NCBI GenBank assembly: GCA_014584575.1
Contig: JACTMP010000073.1
Span: 179,673-243,672, forward strand
Reading direction: 5' to 3'
DNA length: 64,000 nt
Origin: Chloroflexota bacterium
GTDB taxonomy: Bacteria; Chloroflexota; Anaerolineae; Promineifilales; Promineifilaceae
The notes beneath the pieces were generated by a model, which searched no databases, was not told the origin of the DNA, and saw nothing but the letters and a program-made list of their open reading frames with translations. The position numbers and the translations under genes are program-made. The number at the start of each line of letters is the position of its first letter. Within the stretch, counting starts at the first letter, position 1. Below, piece by piece: positions 52,142 through 60,713 of this stretch.

Positions 52142-54511
52142 TTGTCTAGTCAGAATAATAAACTCGAACGATCTGTCTTACCCATCCCCGATCAGGTTTA
52201 TGTGGGGCTGATCAAGTACGACGCTAAAGACCCCGAGGCCTCATTCCCGCCCATCGAGCCGCTGCGTCCGCCGGCAGGCGCGCCCAATGTACTCATTATC
52301 CTGTTGGATGATGTGGGCTTTGGCGCGTCCAGCGCCTTTGGCGGCCCCTGCCAAACCCCAACGGCGGAGCGGTTGGCCGCCAATGGCCTCAAATTTAACC
52401 GTTTCCATACCACTGCGCTCTGTGCCCCAACGCGCCAGGCGCTGCTTACCGGCCGCAACCACCATGCCGTCGGCATGGGCGTGATTACCGAACTGGCCAC
52501 CTCTGCCCCAGGCTACAGTTCTATCCGGCCAAATACAGCCGCCCCGCTGGCCGAAACGCTCAAATTGAACGGCTACAGTACGGCTCAATTTGGCAAGTGT
52601 CACGAAGTGCCGGTCTGGGAAACCAGCCCCATGGGGCCTTTCCGCCAATGGCCTACCGGCAGCGGTTTTGAACACTTCTACGGCTTTATCGGCGGCGAGA
52701 CCAACCAATACGCGCCGGCCATCTACCGGGATACGGTTCCCGTTGAACCGGAGAAGACGCCGGAGGAAGGGTATCACTTTGGCGAAGATATGACCGACCA
52801 CTCGATTCAATGGGTGCGCCAGCAAAAAGCGCTGATGCCCGACAAGCCCTTTTTCATGTACTATGCCCCCGGCGCGACCCACGCCCCGCACCACGTTCCC
52901 CTGGTATGGTCAGACAAGTACAAAGGCAAGTTTGACCAGGGCTGGGACAAAGTGCGCGAAGAAACCTTTGCCCGCCAAAAGGAGTCAGGCGTCATCCCGC
53001 CTGACGCGGAACTGACCGCCCGGCCGCCCGAAATTCCTGCCTGGGACGATATGCCCGACGAGATCAAACCGGTCCTGGCGCGTCAGATGGAAGTGTACGC
53101 CGGATTTTTGGAACATACCGACCATCAAATTGGCCGCCTGATTGACGCTTTGGCAGACTTGGGTGTTCTCGATGATACCCTGATTTACTACATCATTGGC
53201 GACAACGGCGCCTCGGCGGAGGGCACCATCAACGGCACCTTCAATGAAATGATGTCTTTGAATGGCGCCGCTGCCCTGGAGACGGTTGAATTTATGACCT
53301 CGAAGATTGAGGCGTTTGGCACTCCGGCGGCCTACAACCATTATGCAGTGGGCTGGGCGCACGCTATGGATACCCCCTACCAGTGGACAAAGCAGGTGGC
53401 CTCACATTGGGGCGGCACACGTAACGGGACGGTCGTTCACTGGCCCAACGGCTTTAAAGCCAAAGGAGAGGTGCGCTCGCAATTTGCGCACGTGATTGAC
53501 GTTGCGCCTACTGTGCTGGAAGCAGCCGGCCTGCCGCACCCGACTATTGTCAACAGTGTGCAGCAGATGCCGCTGCATGGCAAGAGTATGCTGTCTACTT
53601 TTACTGATGCCGGAGCGCCGGAACTGCGCCAGACCCAATACTTTGAAATGTTTGTCAATCGCGGCATTTACCACAAAGGCTGGACGGCCGTGACCCGGCA
53701 CAGCACGCCCTGGGTTGTCCAGGCTGATTTGCCAGCCCTCGACGATGATGCCTGGGAACTGTATGCGCCGGGCGACTGGACACAGTCGCGTAACATTGCC
53801 GCAGAAAATCCGGAAATGCTGAAAGAACTGCAACGTCTCTTCCTGATAGAGGCAGCCAGATACAACGTCTTGCCACTGGATGACCGGCGCGTGGAACGTT
53901 TCAACGCCGATCTGGCTGGCCGACCCCAGTTAGTTCGGGGCAAATCACAGCTTCTCTTTGGCGGGATGGGGCGGCTGACGGAAAACTCGGTGGTGGCCAT
54001 CAAAAACAGATCCTACGCCGTCACCGCCGAAGTTGTGGTCCCGGATAATAAGGCGAACGGGGTGATGGTTGCTCAGGGCGGCGCGTTTGGCGGCTGGAGT
54101 CTATATGCCAAAGCGGGTAAACCCATATACTGCTACAACCTCTTTGGTTTGCAGCGGTTCAAGATTGAGGGTGAGCAAGCTATCCCGCCAGGCGAACATC
54201 AGGTGCGCATGGAATTTGCTTATGACGGCGGCGGTCTGGCCAAGGGCGGTACTGTGACCCTGTACCTGGACGGCCAACAGGTAGGGCAGGGCCATGTCGC
54301 CGCCACGCAACCGATGATCTTTTCGGCCGATGAGACAACCGATGTAGGCGGTGATAGCGCCACGGCGGTCAGCGACGACTATGGCCCAAAAGACAGCGCC
54401 TTCACCGGCCAGGTTAATTGGGTGCAAATTGACATTGACGAAGCCGCCGAGGATTTTGACCATCTCATCACCCCGGAAGAACGTCTTAGGGTGGCCATGG
54501 CGCGGCAGTAA
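52142..54511 (+). CDS. Arylsulfatase (formylglycine type, no signal peptide), copy 2
   Basis: A 789-residue paralogue of the sulfatase at 38748. I chose the TTG at 52142, preceded by AAGGAGG at the right distance, rather than the ATG at 52082. It gives a protein of nearly the same length and start (SSQNNKLERSVLPIPDQV). The sulfatase core is LIILLDDVGFGASSAFG and CAPTRQALLTGRN with Cys94, plus GDNGASAEGTINGTF. Two copies allow different sulfated substrates. Again no export signal. It precedes an operon-like set of small genes and two SulP carriers. Confidence 0.94.
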   Translation: MSSQNNKLERSVLPIPDQVYVGLIKYDAKDPEASFPPIEPLRPPAGAPNVLIILLDDVGFGASSAFGGPCQTPTAERLAANGLKFNRFHTTALCAPTRQALLTGRNHHAVGMGVITELATSAPGYSSIRPNTAAPLAETLKLNGYSTAQFGKCHEVPVWETSPMGPFRQWPTGSGFEHFYGFIGGETNQYAPAIYRDTVPVEPEKTPEEGYHFGEDMTDHSIQWVRQQKALMPDKPFFMYYAPGATHAPHHVPLVWSDKYKGKFDQGWDKVREETFARQKESGVIPPDAELTARPPEIPAWDDMPDEIKPVLARQMEVYAGFLEHTDHQIGRLIDALADLGVLDDTLIYYIIGDNGASAEGTINGTFNEMMSLNGAAALETVEFMTSKIEAFGTPAAYNHYAVGWAHAMDTPYQWTKQVASHWGGTRNGTVVHWPNGFKAKGEVRSQFAHVIDVAPTVLEAAGLPHPTIVNSVQQMPLHGKSMLSTFTDAGAPELRQTQYFEMFVNRGIYHKGWTAVTRHSTPWVVQADLPALDDDAWELYAPGDWTQSRNIAAENPEMLKELQRLFLIEAARYNVLPLDDRRVERFNADLAGRPQLVRGKSQLLFGGMGRLTENSVVAIKNRSYAVTAEVVVPDNKANGVMVAQGGAFGGWSLYAKAGKPIYCYNLFGLQRFKIEGEQAIPPGEHQVRMEFAYDGGGLAKGGTVTLYLDGQQVGQGHVAATQPMIFSADETTDVGGDSATAVSDDYGPKDSAFTGQVNWVQIDIDEAAEDFDHLITPEERLRVAMARQ

Positions 54512-54548
54512 CATTTATTTTATTAAGGTACAAAAAAAAGGAGAAAGT

Positions 54549-54923
54549 ATGAAACGACCATTGGGAGTAACCATTTTAGCCATTTTTGCGGGTATTGCGG
54601 CCGTCCTCAACGCAATCATTGCCTTGCGTTTTATTTTTCCGTTTTTGGGGCCGGTGAATTTGCCCACCTTTAGCCTGTGGTATGCCCTGGTTTATGGCCT
54701 GATGGCCTACATCTGGTTCTGGGTGTTGCAGATGTTGTGGAATTTGGAAGAAGCGGGCTGGATTTTTGTGGCCGCCATTTCGCTGATCAACCTGGTGTTC
54801 AACTTTGTCATTTTGGTAACAGGCGGCGAATGGGTTGATGTGCAAACGGCCGTTATCCTCAACAGTCTGGTTCTCATCTATGCGCTGCTGCCGGGGACAA
54901 AACGCGCCTTCGGCCGTCAGTAA
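54549..54923 (+). CDS. Four-helix membrane protein of unknown function
   Basis: A 124-residue protein from the ATG at 54549 (SD AAAGGAG). RPLGVTILAIFAGIAAVLNA is a recurring N-terminal pattern of small bacterial membrane proteins. Four hydrophobic segments are visible. I do not recognise a function. It lies 37 bp after the sulfatase and 72 bp before the DUF6325 gene. Confidence 0.75.
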   Translation: MKRPLGVTILAIFAGIAAVLNAIIALRFIFPFLGPVNLPTFSLWYALVYGLMAYIWFWVLQMLWNLEEAGWIFVAAISLINLVFNFVILVTGGEWVDVQTAVILNSLVLIYALLPGTKRAFGRQ

Positions 54924-54936
54924 TTCGTATGCTTCA

Positions 54937-54969
54937 GGACCTGACAGGTTTCAAAAACCAGTCAGGTCT
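54937..54969. repeat. Hairpin repeat, CCTGACAGG family
   Basis: GACCTGACAGGTTT, loop CAAA, AACCAGTCAGGTCT: same family as 7957-7990 but with one substitution in the second arm. Confidence 0.7.
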
Positions 54970-54995
54970 GAGCGTCTACAATAGGAGAAAAAATT

Positions 54996-55421
54996 ATGAT
55001 CAAACATGGACCGGTTGATGTCGTTGTTCTGGCCATTGGCGAACCACGTTTTGATGGCAGCATCCTGACCGAACTGGAAAAGCAAGTCGCCACTGGCACC
55101 ATTCGCGTATTGGACGCCATGGTCTTGTTTAAGCAGGAAAATGGCGACTGTCTGCGCCTCGATCTCGAAGATATGCCCGCAGACCAGAAAGCCAAACTCG
55201 GCTTTATTGAAACGGGCACACGCGGGCTTTTTGACTCTGATGACGCTGACACCTTATGGGAAGGGATGGTGCCTGACTCGGCCGTGGTCGCTTTAGCCAT
55301 CGAACATACCTGGGCCGTCGCCCTGGTCAACGCCATCGCTGCCAGCGGCGTAGAAGTAGCCTTGAACTTCCGCGTACCTGCGCCTGTTGTGGACGAGGCT
55401 TTCGCCTCCCTGCCCGCTTAG
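54996..55421 (+). CDS. DUF6325-family protein
   Basis: A 141-residue protein. GPVDVVVLAIGEPRFDGSIL, TIRVLDAMVLFKQENGD and VALAIEHTWAVALVNAIAAS match the DUF6325 pattern known mainly from Actinobacteria. The usual neighbour is a SHOCT-domain gene, present here as the next gene. Function unknown. It follows a GGAG ribosome site. Confidence 0.8.
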   Translation: MIKHGPVDVVVLAIGEPRFDGSILTELEKQVATGTIRVLDAMVLFKQENGDCLRLDLEDMPADQKAKLGFIETGTRGLFDSDDADTLWEGMVPDSAVVALAIEHTWAVALVNAIAASGVEVALNFRVPAPVVDEAFASLPA

Positions 55422-55486
55422 TAGCCCGATTTTCTATATCGCGTGGCGATTTGGAAAATCGCCCCACAAAATAAAGGAGAGTAACC

Positions 55487-55789
55487 ATGCCCGGATTAGT
55501 AAGAGGAATGGCGCGGACAGCGGCCGTCGTTGGCACCGCTACCGCCACCCGTAATGCCGTCAATCGCCGACAGGCGGACAAGAACGTGGCCGCCTATTCG
55601 CACGCCGTACAACAGCAGGCCCCACCGCCACAGCAGTATGCCCCGCCGCCACAAGAATATTACGAAGCGCCGCCCCCGTCACAAGACGACACAATCGCTC
55701 AATTGGAACGCCTGGGCGCGCTCAAGGCGCAGGGGCTTCTGACCGAAGAAGAGTTTGCTGCCCAAAAAGCCAAAATACTCGGCATGTAG
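55487..55789 (+). CDS. SHOCT-domain protein
   Basis: A 100-residue protein with a basic N terminus (VRGMARTAAVVGTATATRNA), a Pro/Gln-rich middle (QQQAPPPQQYAPPPQEYYEA) and a C-terminal SHOCT helix pair (LERLGALKAQGLLTEEEFAA). SHOCT domains are short oligomerisation or membrane-associated modules. It pairs with the DUF6325 protein, a known gene neighbourhood. Confidence 0.88.
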   Translation: MPGLVRGMARTAAVVGTATATRNAVNRRQADKNVAAYSHAVQQQAPPPQQYAPPPQEYYEAPPPSQDDTIAQLERLGALKAQGLLTEEEFAAQKAKILGM

Positions 55790-55848
55790 ACTCGTGCTGG
55801 AAAATGCGCCATTTGTCAGGGGTCAAACGCGCCCCTGGCCGCCAGTAA

Positions 55849-55905
55849 AGATTGGGAGATTGAGAGATTTTTAATCTCCCAATCTCTTAATCTCACTCAC
55901 CACAT
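55849..55905. repeat. Hairpin repeat AGATTGGGAGATT
   Basis: AGATTGGGAGATT and AATCTCCCAATCT, plus further TTGAGAGATT/AATCTCTTAATC copies, form an imperfect inverted repeat upstream of the third SulP gene. Confidence 0.6.
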
Positions 55906-55926
55906 CAGCCAGGGGAGTGTTGCGCC

Positions 55927-57594
55927 ATGCCCCGCATAACTTTTGACCGACAAAATCTGCGCGCTGACATAACGGCCGCTACCGCCTCCGCTTTTGTCAC
56001 CATTCCCGATGGGCTGGCGTCGGCCCTTCTGGCCGGTGTCAACCCCATGCAAGGGTTATATGCCCTGATGGTGGGTACGCCCATCGCTGCCTTTGCCCTC
56101 AGTTCGCAATTTATGTACGTGGGCAACACCGGCGCTATGGCCGTAGCTACCGGGGACGCCCTGGCCGGCGTGCCCGGGGTGAATCCGCTGTTGGCGCTGG
56201 GCGCGCTGACGTTCATGGTGGGCCTCATCCAATTTTTATTGGGTATTTTGCGTTTGGGGGGCATTACCCGGTTCGTTTCCAATGCCGTGATGGTCGGTTT
56301 CATGAGCGGCATTGCTCTGTTGATCATTTTGGGACAACTCAGCCACTTTACCGGCTACAGCAGCCCCTACGACAGAAATGTGCTGTCTGGGCTGGATACA
56401 CTGCTGAATTTTCAGGCGTGGGAAATGCCCACGTTTTTTGTGGGCGCACTCACCATTGGCCTGATTGTGGGGCTGGGCAAGACGCGACTGAAAGACTTCA
56501 ACATGATCCTGGCGATATTGCTGGGGTCGGTGGTCACGGCCGTGTTCAACCTGACCACTGTACAAACCATCGGCGACATTGCTGACATCCCTCGTGGTTT
56601 TCCCGCTTTTACCCTGCCGGACTTCTCCCTGATTCCCCTGCTGCTGCCTTCCGCGACGGCGTTAGCCGTCATCGGCCTGGTGCAGGCCGTGGGCGTGAGC
56701 AAAACCGTGCCCAACGCCGACGGCAACTTCCCGGATGTTTCCCGCGATTTTGCCGGGCAGGGTATGGCTAACCTGGCCAGCGGCCTGGTGCAGGGGCTGC
56801 CTATCGGCGGTACCATGTCGGAAACGTCGGTGAGCATGAGCGCCGGCGCCAAAAGCCGTTTGGCCAACATTTTTTCCGGGCTGCTCATCATTGTGGTGGT
56901 CTTGTTGTTTGGCAATTTTGTGGAACGTATAGCCATGCCCACCATTGCCGCCTTGCTCATCTTCGCCGGATATGAAGCCATAAAAGTCAAAGAAATTGAA
57001 GATGTGTGGGACATTGGCGCCGGGCCGCGGGCCATTATGGTGGTGACGTTTGTGGCCACGCTGGTCTGGCCGCTGCAATATGCGGTGCTGGCCGGCGTCC
57101 TTCTGTCTATCATGCAATACATTTCTCAGGCGGCTTCGGATGTGCGGCTGGTGGCCCTGGAACCCCATGAAGATGGTTATATTGTGGAAAAAGAACCACC
57201 GGCTGCCTTAACGCCGCACAGCGTCACCTTGCTGCGGGTGTATGGCAGCGTGTTTTATGCGGCCGCCGCCAATCTGGAAGAGATGCTGCCCGCGCCGCAG
57301 GGGGCGGAACGGGCGGTGGTCATTTTGAATTTGCGCGGCGCAGACCGGGTGGGCAGCACCTTCATCAAAGTAATCGAACGGTATGCGCTGAAATTGCGTG
57401 CCAACGGCGGCAAACTGGTGCTGACCGGCGTCCATGCCCGTGTCCTGGATCAAATTGAGAAGACCGAAACGACGGAAGCCGTTGCCCGCCAGGATATTTT
57501 CCTGGCCGATGAGCGGCTGATGTATGCCACCTGGCAGGCATGGCAGGCGGCGCAGGTGTGGGTAAAAGAGGGAGAAGAGGATACGGCCGTTTAG
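55927..57594 (+). CDS. SulP-family anion transporter with STAS domain (paralogue 3)
   Basis: A 555-residue SulP carrier: TIPDGLASALLAGVNPMQGLYA, RFVSNAVMVGFMSGIALLIILG and the core SGLVQGLPIGGTMSETSVSMSAGA. The STAS domain has AERAVVILNLRGADRVGSTF. It is closest in layout to the SulP at 43803. The ATG at 55927 follows GGGGAG. It ends in a half copy of the AGAAGTT repeat and leads directly into the fourth SulP gene. Confidence 0.92.
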   Translation: MPRITFDRQNLRADITAATASAFVTIPDGLASALLAGVNPMQGLYALMVGTPIAAFALSSQFMYVGNTGAMAVATGDALAGVPGVNPLLALGALTFMVGLIQFLLGILRLGGITRFVSNAVMVGFMSGIALLIILGQLSHFTGYSSPYDRNVLSGLDTLLNFQAWEMPTFFVGALTIGLIVGLGKTRLKDFNMILAILLGSVVTAVFNLTTVQTIGDIADIPRGFPAFTLPDFSLIPLLLPSATALAVIGLVQAVGVSKTVPNADGNFPDVSRDFAGQGMANLASGLVQGLPIGGTMSETSVSMSAGAKSRLANIFSGLLIIVVVLLFGNFVERIAMPTIAALLIFAGYEAIKVKEIEDVWDIGAGPRAIMVVTFVATLVWPLQYAVLAGVLLSIMQYISQAASDVRLVALEPHEDGYIVEKEPPAALTPHSVTLLRVYGSVFYAAAANLEEMLPAPQGAERAVVILNLRGADRVGSTFIKVIERYALKLRANGGKLVLTGVHARVLDQIEKTETTEAVARQDIFLADERLMYATWQAWQAAQVWVKEGEEDTAV

Positions 57595-57608
57595 AAGGTC
57601 AACTTCTG
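57594..57608. repeat. Half copy of AGAAGTTCAACTTCT repeat
   Basis: AGAAGGTCAACTTCT differs by one base from the arm of the elements at 46112 and 51465. It is a single arm between two SulP genes. Confidence 0.5.
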
Positions 57609-57621
57609 ACGACAAAAAACC

Positions 57622-59376
57622 ATGACCACAGCTACACAACCATCCAAACGATCTGCAACAGAGGTTTTGCGCACTTACATACCCATCCTGACCTGGCTAC
57701 CAACTTACCAGAAAAGCTGGCTGCGGGCCGATGTGATTGCCGCATTGACCATTTGGGCGCTGCTGGTGCCGGAGGCCATGGCCTATGCCGGTATTGCCGG
57801 GATGCCGCTAGAAGCTGGGTTATACGCTGCGCCCTTGGCAATGATCGCTTATGCCATTTTTGGATCATCGCGCCACCTGACCGTAGGCCCCAGTTCCGCC
57901 ATCGCCGCCCTCTCGTTTAGCGTGGTGGCGGCGTTGGCGGCCCCTGGTTCGCCAGATTTCATCCTGTTTTCTATCTTGCTGGCATTCATTGTGGGCGTCA
58001 TGCTGGCGGTTGCCAGTGTATTGCGCCTGGGGCTGCTGGCCGATTTTTTGTCGCGGCCGGTGCTGGATGGTTTTGTCCTGGGTGTGGCGATTTCGATTGC
58101 AGTGGGGCAGCTTGACAAGCTGGTCGGTTTTGAACCAGTAGCTACCTATAGATTTGTGCCCGACATCCTCCTGTTTCTGCGCGACATCGAGATGATTCAC
58201 CTGCCCACGCTGGTGGTGGGGGCAACCAGCCTGGCTTTGCTGTTTATTTTGCACAAGTATGTACCAAAAATTCCTGCACCACTCGTAGTGTTGTTTCTGG
58301 CGATTGCCTTTTCCGGCCTGCTGGATTTTGCGGCGTTGGGCATTCATATTGTAGGAGAGATTCCGGCCGGGATGCCTCCTTTTGGGCTACCAGAGGGAAT
58401 AACCTGGGCGAAAATCTGGGTGCTGTTGCCAGGGGCAGTGGGGGTGGCGCTGGTGGCTTTTGCCGAGTCGGTGGCGATTGCCCGCGCTTTTGCGGTGAAG
58501 TTTGGTTATGAGGTGAATGCGGATCAGGAACTGCTGGCGGTGGGGGTGGCGAATATCGGTTCCGGGTTTAGTGGCGGTTTTGTGGGCAATGGCAGTATGT
58601 CGCGCACATCGGCGTCGGTGACGGCCGGTGGGCAGTCGCAAATGGTGGCGTTGATTGGCGCGGCGGCGATTTTCATTACGGCGCTGGCGTTTACGCCGCT
58701 CTTTTACAATTTGCCGGAGGCGACGCTGGGAGCAATCGTCATTCATGCGGTGTGGCATTCCATCCGGCTACGCAAGGTGACGCAGTACCACTCTATTACG
58801 AATCTAGATTTTGCTACGGCCGTCATCGCCGCCGTCGGTGTGGTGTTTCTGGGACTGTTGGAAGGGCTGTTGCTGGCGGCCGGGTTGGGACTGGTGGTGC
58901 TGCTCTTTAACACCAAGCGGCGCAATACCCATGTGTTGGGACAGATGCCAGGTACGGGTGTGTTCCGCAGCCTGGAACATTACCCGGATGGCGAAACTTA
59001 CCCTGGCCTGTTGATCTTGCGCTTTGACGGCACGCTCTTTTTTGCCAATTCACCCAATTTTGTCACGGCCGTGCGTAAAAGTGTGGCCGCTACCCAACCA
59101 CCCCCCCGCGTCATTTTGTTGGATTGTGAATCTATGAATGATATTGATGCAACGGCCGTGATCACCCTGGTGGAGTTGGAAAAAGAGCTAACCCGCTCCG
59201 GGCTAGACTTGCGTCTGGCACGAGTAAAAACCGAAGTGCAAACGGTGATGCGCCGCGCCGGGCTGGAAAAGGCTATTCCGGCGCAACACTGGTACCTGAC
59301 GGTGCAACATGGAGTGGATGCTTTCTTGCAGGAGAGTGCGGAGATTGAGAGGCCAGTTGGTCTCCCTGTCTCCTAA
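57622..59376 (+). CDS. SulP-family anion transporter with STAS domain (paralogue 4)
   Basis: A 584-residue SulP carrier. LVPEAMAYAGIAGMPLEAGLYA and GSSRHLTVGPSSAIAAL match the group of the 35966 copy more than that of 43803 or 55927. The transport core reads GSGFSGGFVGNGSMSRTSASVTAGGQ. The STAS domain has RVILLDCESMNDIDATAVITL. It lies 27 bp after the preceding SulP gene, so the two are probably one operon. Confidence 0.92.
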   Translation: MTTATQPSKRSATEVLRTYIPILTWLPTYQKSWLRADVIAALTIWALLVPEAMAYAGIAGMPLEAGLYAAPLAMIAYAIFGSSRHLTVGPSSAIAALSFSVVAALAAPGSPDFILFSILLAFIVGVMLAVASVLRLGLLADFLSRPVLDGFVLGVAISIAVGQLDKLVGFEPVATYRFVPDILLFLRDIEMIHLPTLVVGATSLALLFILHKYVPKIPAPLVVLFLAIAFSGLLDFAALGIHIVGEIPAGMPPFGLPEGITWAKIWVLLPGAVGVALVAFAESVAIARAFAVKFGYEVNADQELLAVGVANIGSGFSGGFVGNGSMSRTSASVTAGGQSQMVALIGAAAIFITALAFTPLFYNLPEATLGAIVIHAVWHSIRLRKVTQYHSITNLDFATAVIAAVGVVFLGLLEGLLLAAGLGLVVLLFNTKRRNTHVLGQMPGTGVFRSLEHYPDGETYPGLLILRFDGTLFFANSPNFVTAVRKSVAATQPPPRVILLDCESMNDIDATAVITLVELEKELTRSGLDLRLARVKTEVQTVMRRAGLEKAIPAQHWYLTVQHGVDAFLQESAEIERPVGLPVS

Positions 59377-60713
59377 TCTCCTTTCTTCCCGTGGCAATGT
59401 TTATATTTCTTGCCGCTGCCACAGGGGCAGGGTTCGTTGCGGCCCACGGCCGTGACCGTTTCCGGCGCGTAGAGCTGCATAATCTCGTCTGCATACCGCC
59501 CCTGCCGCAGCAAATCGGCCATCATCTGCATGGGGCGGTGGGTGTGGTTAAAAAACAGCTTATATCCGGCGCAGAGGTAATTTAGACCCTCTTCACCGTC
59601 TGGCGTTTGAATGAAGCGGTTGCGGGGGCAGCCGCCGTTGCAGGCATAACGGACTTCACATTCCCGGCAGTAACGGGGCAGCGTCTCCTGTTTGTCCCGG
59701 CCAAACTGGCGTTGTTTGTCGGAGGCCACCAGTTCAATCATGTGCGTTTGCTGGATATTGCCCAGCAAATAATCCGGCTCCACGTAATGGTCGCATGAGT
59801 AGAGGTCGCCGTTGTGTTCCAGGGCCAGGGCATTGCCGCAGGTGGGGGCAAAGATGCACAGGCTGTACTGGCCCACATGCGCGCCCAGGGTGGTGTCAAA
59901 TAGCTGCACAAAGACCTGCCCCACGTCCCGCCGCACCCATTCGTCAAAAATAGCGCAGAGAAAACGGCCGTATTGCTCCCCACCGACCGACCGTTCTGTC
60001 ACCAGGCTACCGGATTGCTTGTATAACGGCCGTTCCCCGCCTGGCCGTTCGCTCCAACCCACATTTGCCAGCGGCAAAAACTGCGCCGTCGCCCGCTCCA
60101 CAATGGGGATGAACTGGATGTACTGCGCGTCCAACTCATCACGGAAAAAGCGGTACACCTCTAGCGGATGATCCTGATTGGCAGCATGGACGGTGCAGAG
60201 GATGTTGAAATCCACCCCATGTTGGCGCAGGTATTCCCAGCCGCGCATTACCTGGTCAAAGCTGCCCACGCCGCCCTTATTCACCCGGTAGGTATCGTGC
60301 ATGGCGCGCGGCCCGTCCACACTGAGACCGATGAGGAATTGATGCTCTTTGAAAAAGGCGCACCAGTTGTCATCCAACTTCGTACCGTTGGTTTGCATGG
60401 TGTGGAGGATTTGTTGCCCCGGCTTTTTGTATTGTTCGGCCAGTTCCACAGCGCGTTTGAAGAACTCCAATCCCATGAGGGTGGGTTCACCACCTTGCCA
60501 GGCGATGGTCACTTCCGGGACACGGCCGTGTGCCTCTATCAACTGCCGGATGTACATTTCCAGCAGTTCGTCGGCCATGTGAAAGCGGCTGCCGGGGTAG
60601 AGCATCTCTTTGGACAGGAAGAAGCAGTATTTACAATCCAGGTTGCAAATAGCGCCGGTTGGTTTGGCGAGTAAGTGAAAAGCGGGCGGGGCCTGGGGGG
60701 GGAATTTGATCAT
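59373..60713 (-). CDS. Anaerobic sulfatase-maturase-type radical SAM enzyme with SEC-C motif
   Basis: A 446-residue radical SAM enzyme. AICNLDCKYC has the CxxxCxxC cluster (Cys23, 27, 30); WQGGEPTLMG and TNGTKLDDNW follow. The C-terminal SPASM-type Cys set lies in CIFAPTCGNALALEHNGDLYSCDHYVEP and RYCRECEVRYACNGGCP. anSME enzymes convert the active-site Cys or Ser of sulfatases to formylglycine, so the two sulfatases in this window (both with Cys94) are its likely substrates. A C-terminal SEC-C zinc motif (NEPCPCGSGKKYKHCHG) is a common addition. It overlaps the lipid kinase start by 4 bp. Confidence 0.92.
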   Translation of the reverse strand: MIKFPPQAPPAFHLLAKPTGAICNLDCKYCFFLSKEMLYPGSRFHMADELLEMYIRQLIEAHGRVPEVTIAWQGGEPTLMGLEFFKRAVELAEQYKKPGQQILHTMQTNGTKLDDNWCAFFKEHQFLIGLSVDGPRAMHDTYRVNKGGVGSFDQVMRGWEYLRQHGVDFNILCTVHAANQDHPLEVYRFFRDELDAQYIQFIPIVERATAQFLPLANVGWSERPGGERPLYKQSGSLVTERSVGGEQYGRFLCAIFDEWVRRDVGQVFVQLFDTTLGAHVGQYSLCIFAPTCGNALALEHNGDLYSCDHYVEPDYLLGNIQQTHMIELVASDKQRQFGRDKQETLPRYCRECEVRYACNGGCPRNRFIQTPDGEEGLNYLCAGYKLFFNHTHRPMQMMADLLRQGRYADEIMQLYAPETVTAVGRNEPCPCGSGKKYKHCHGKKGD

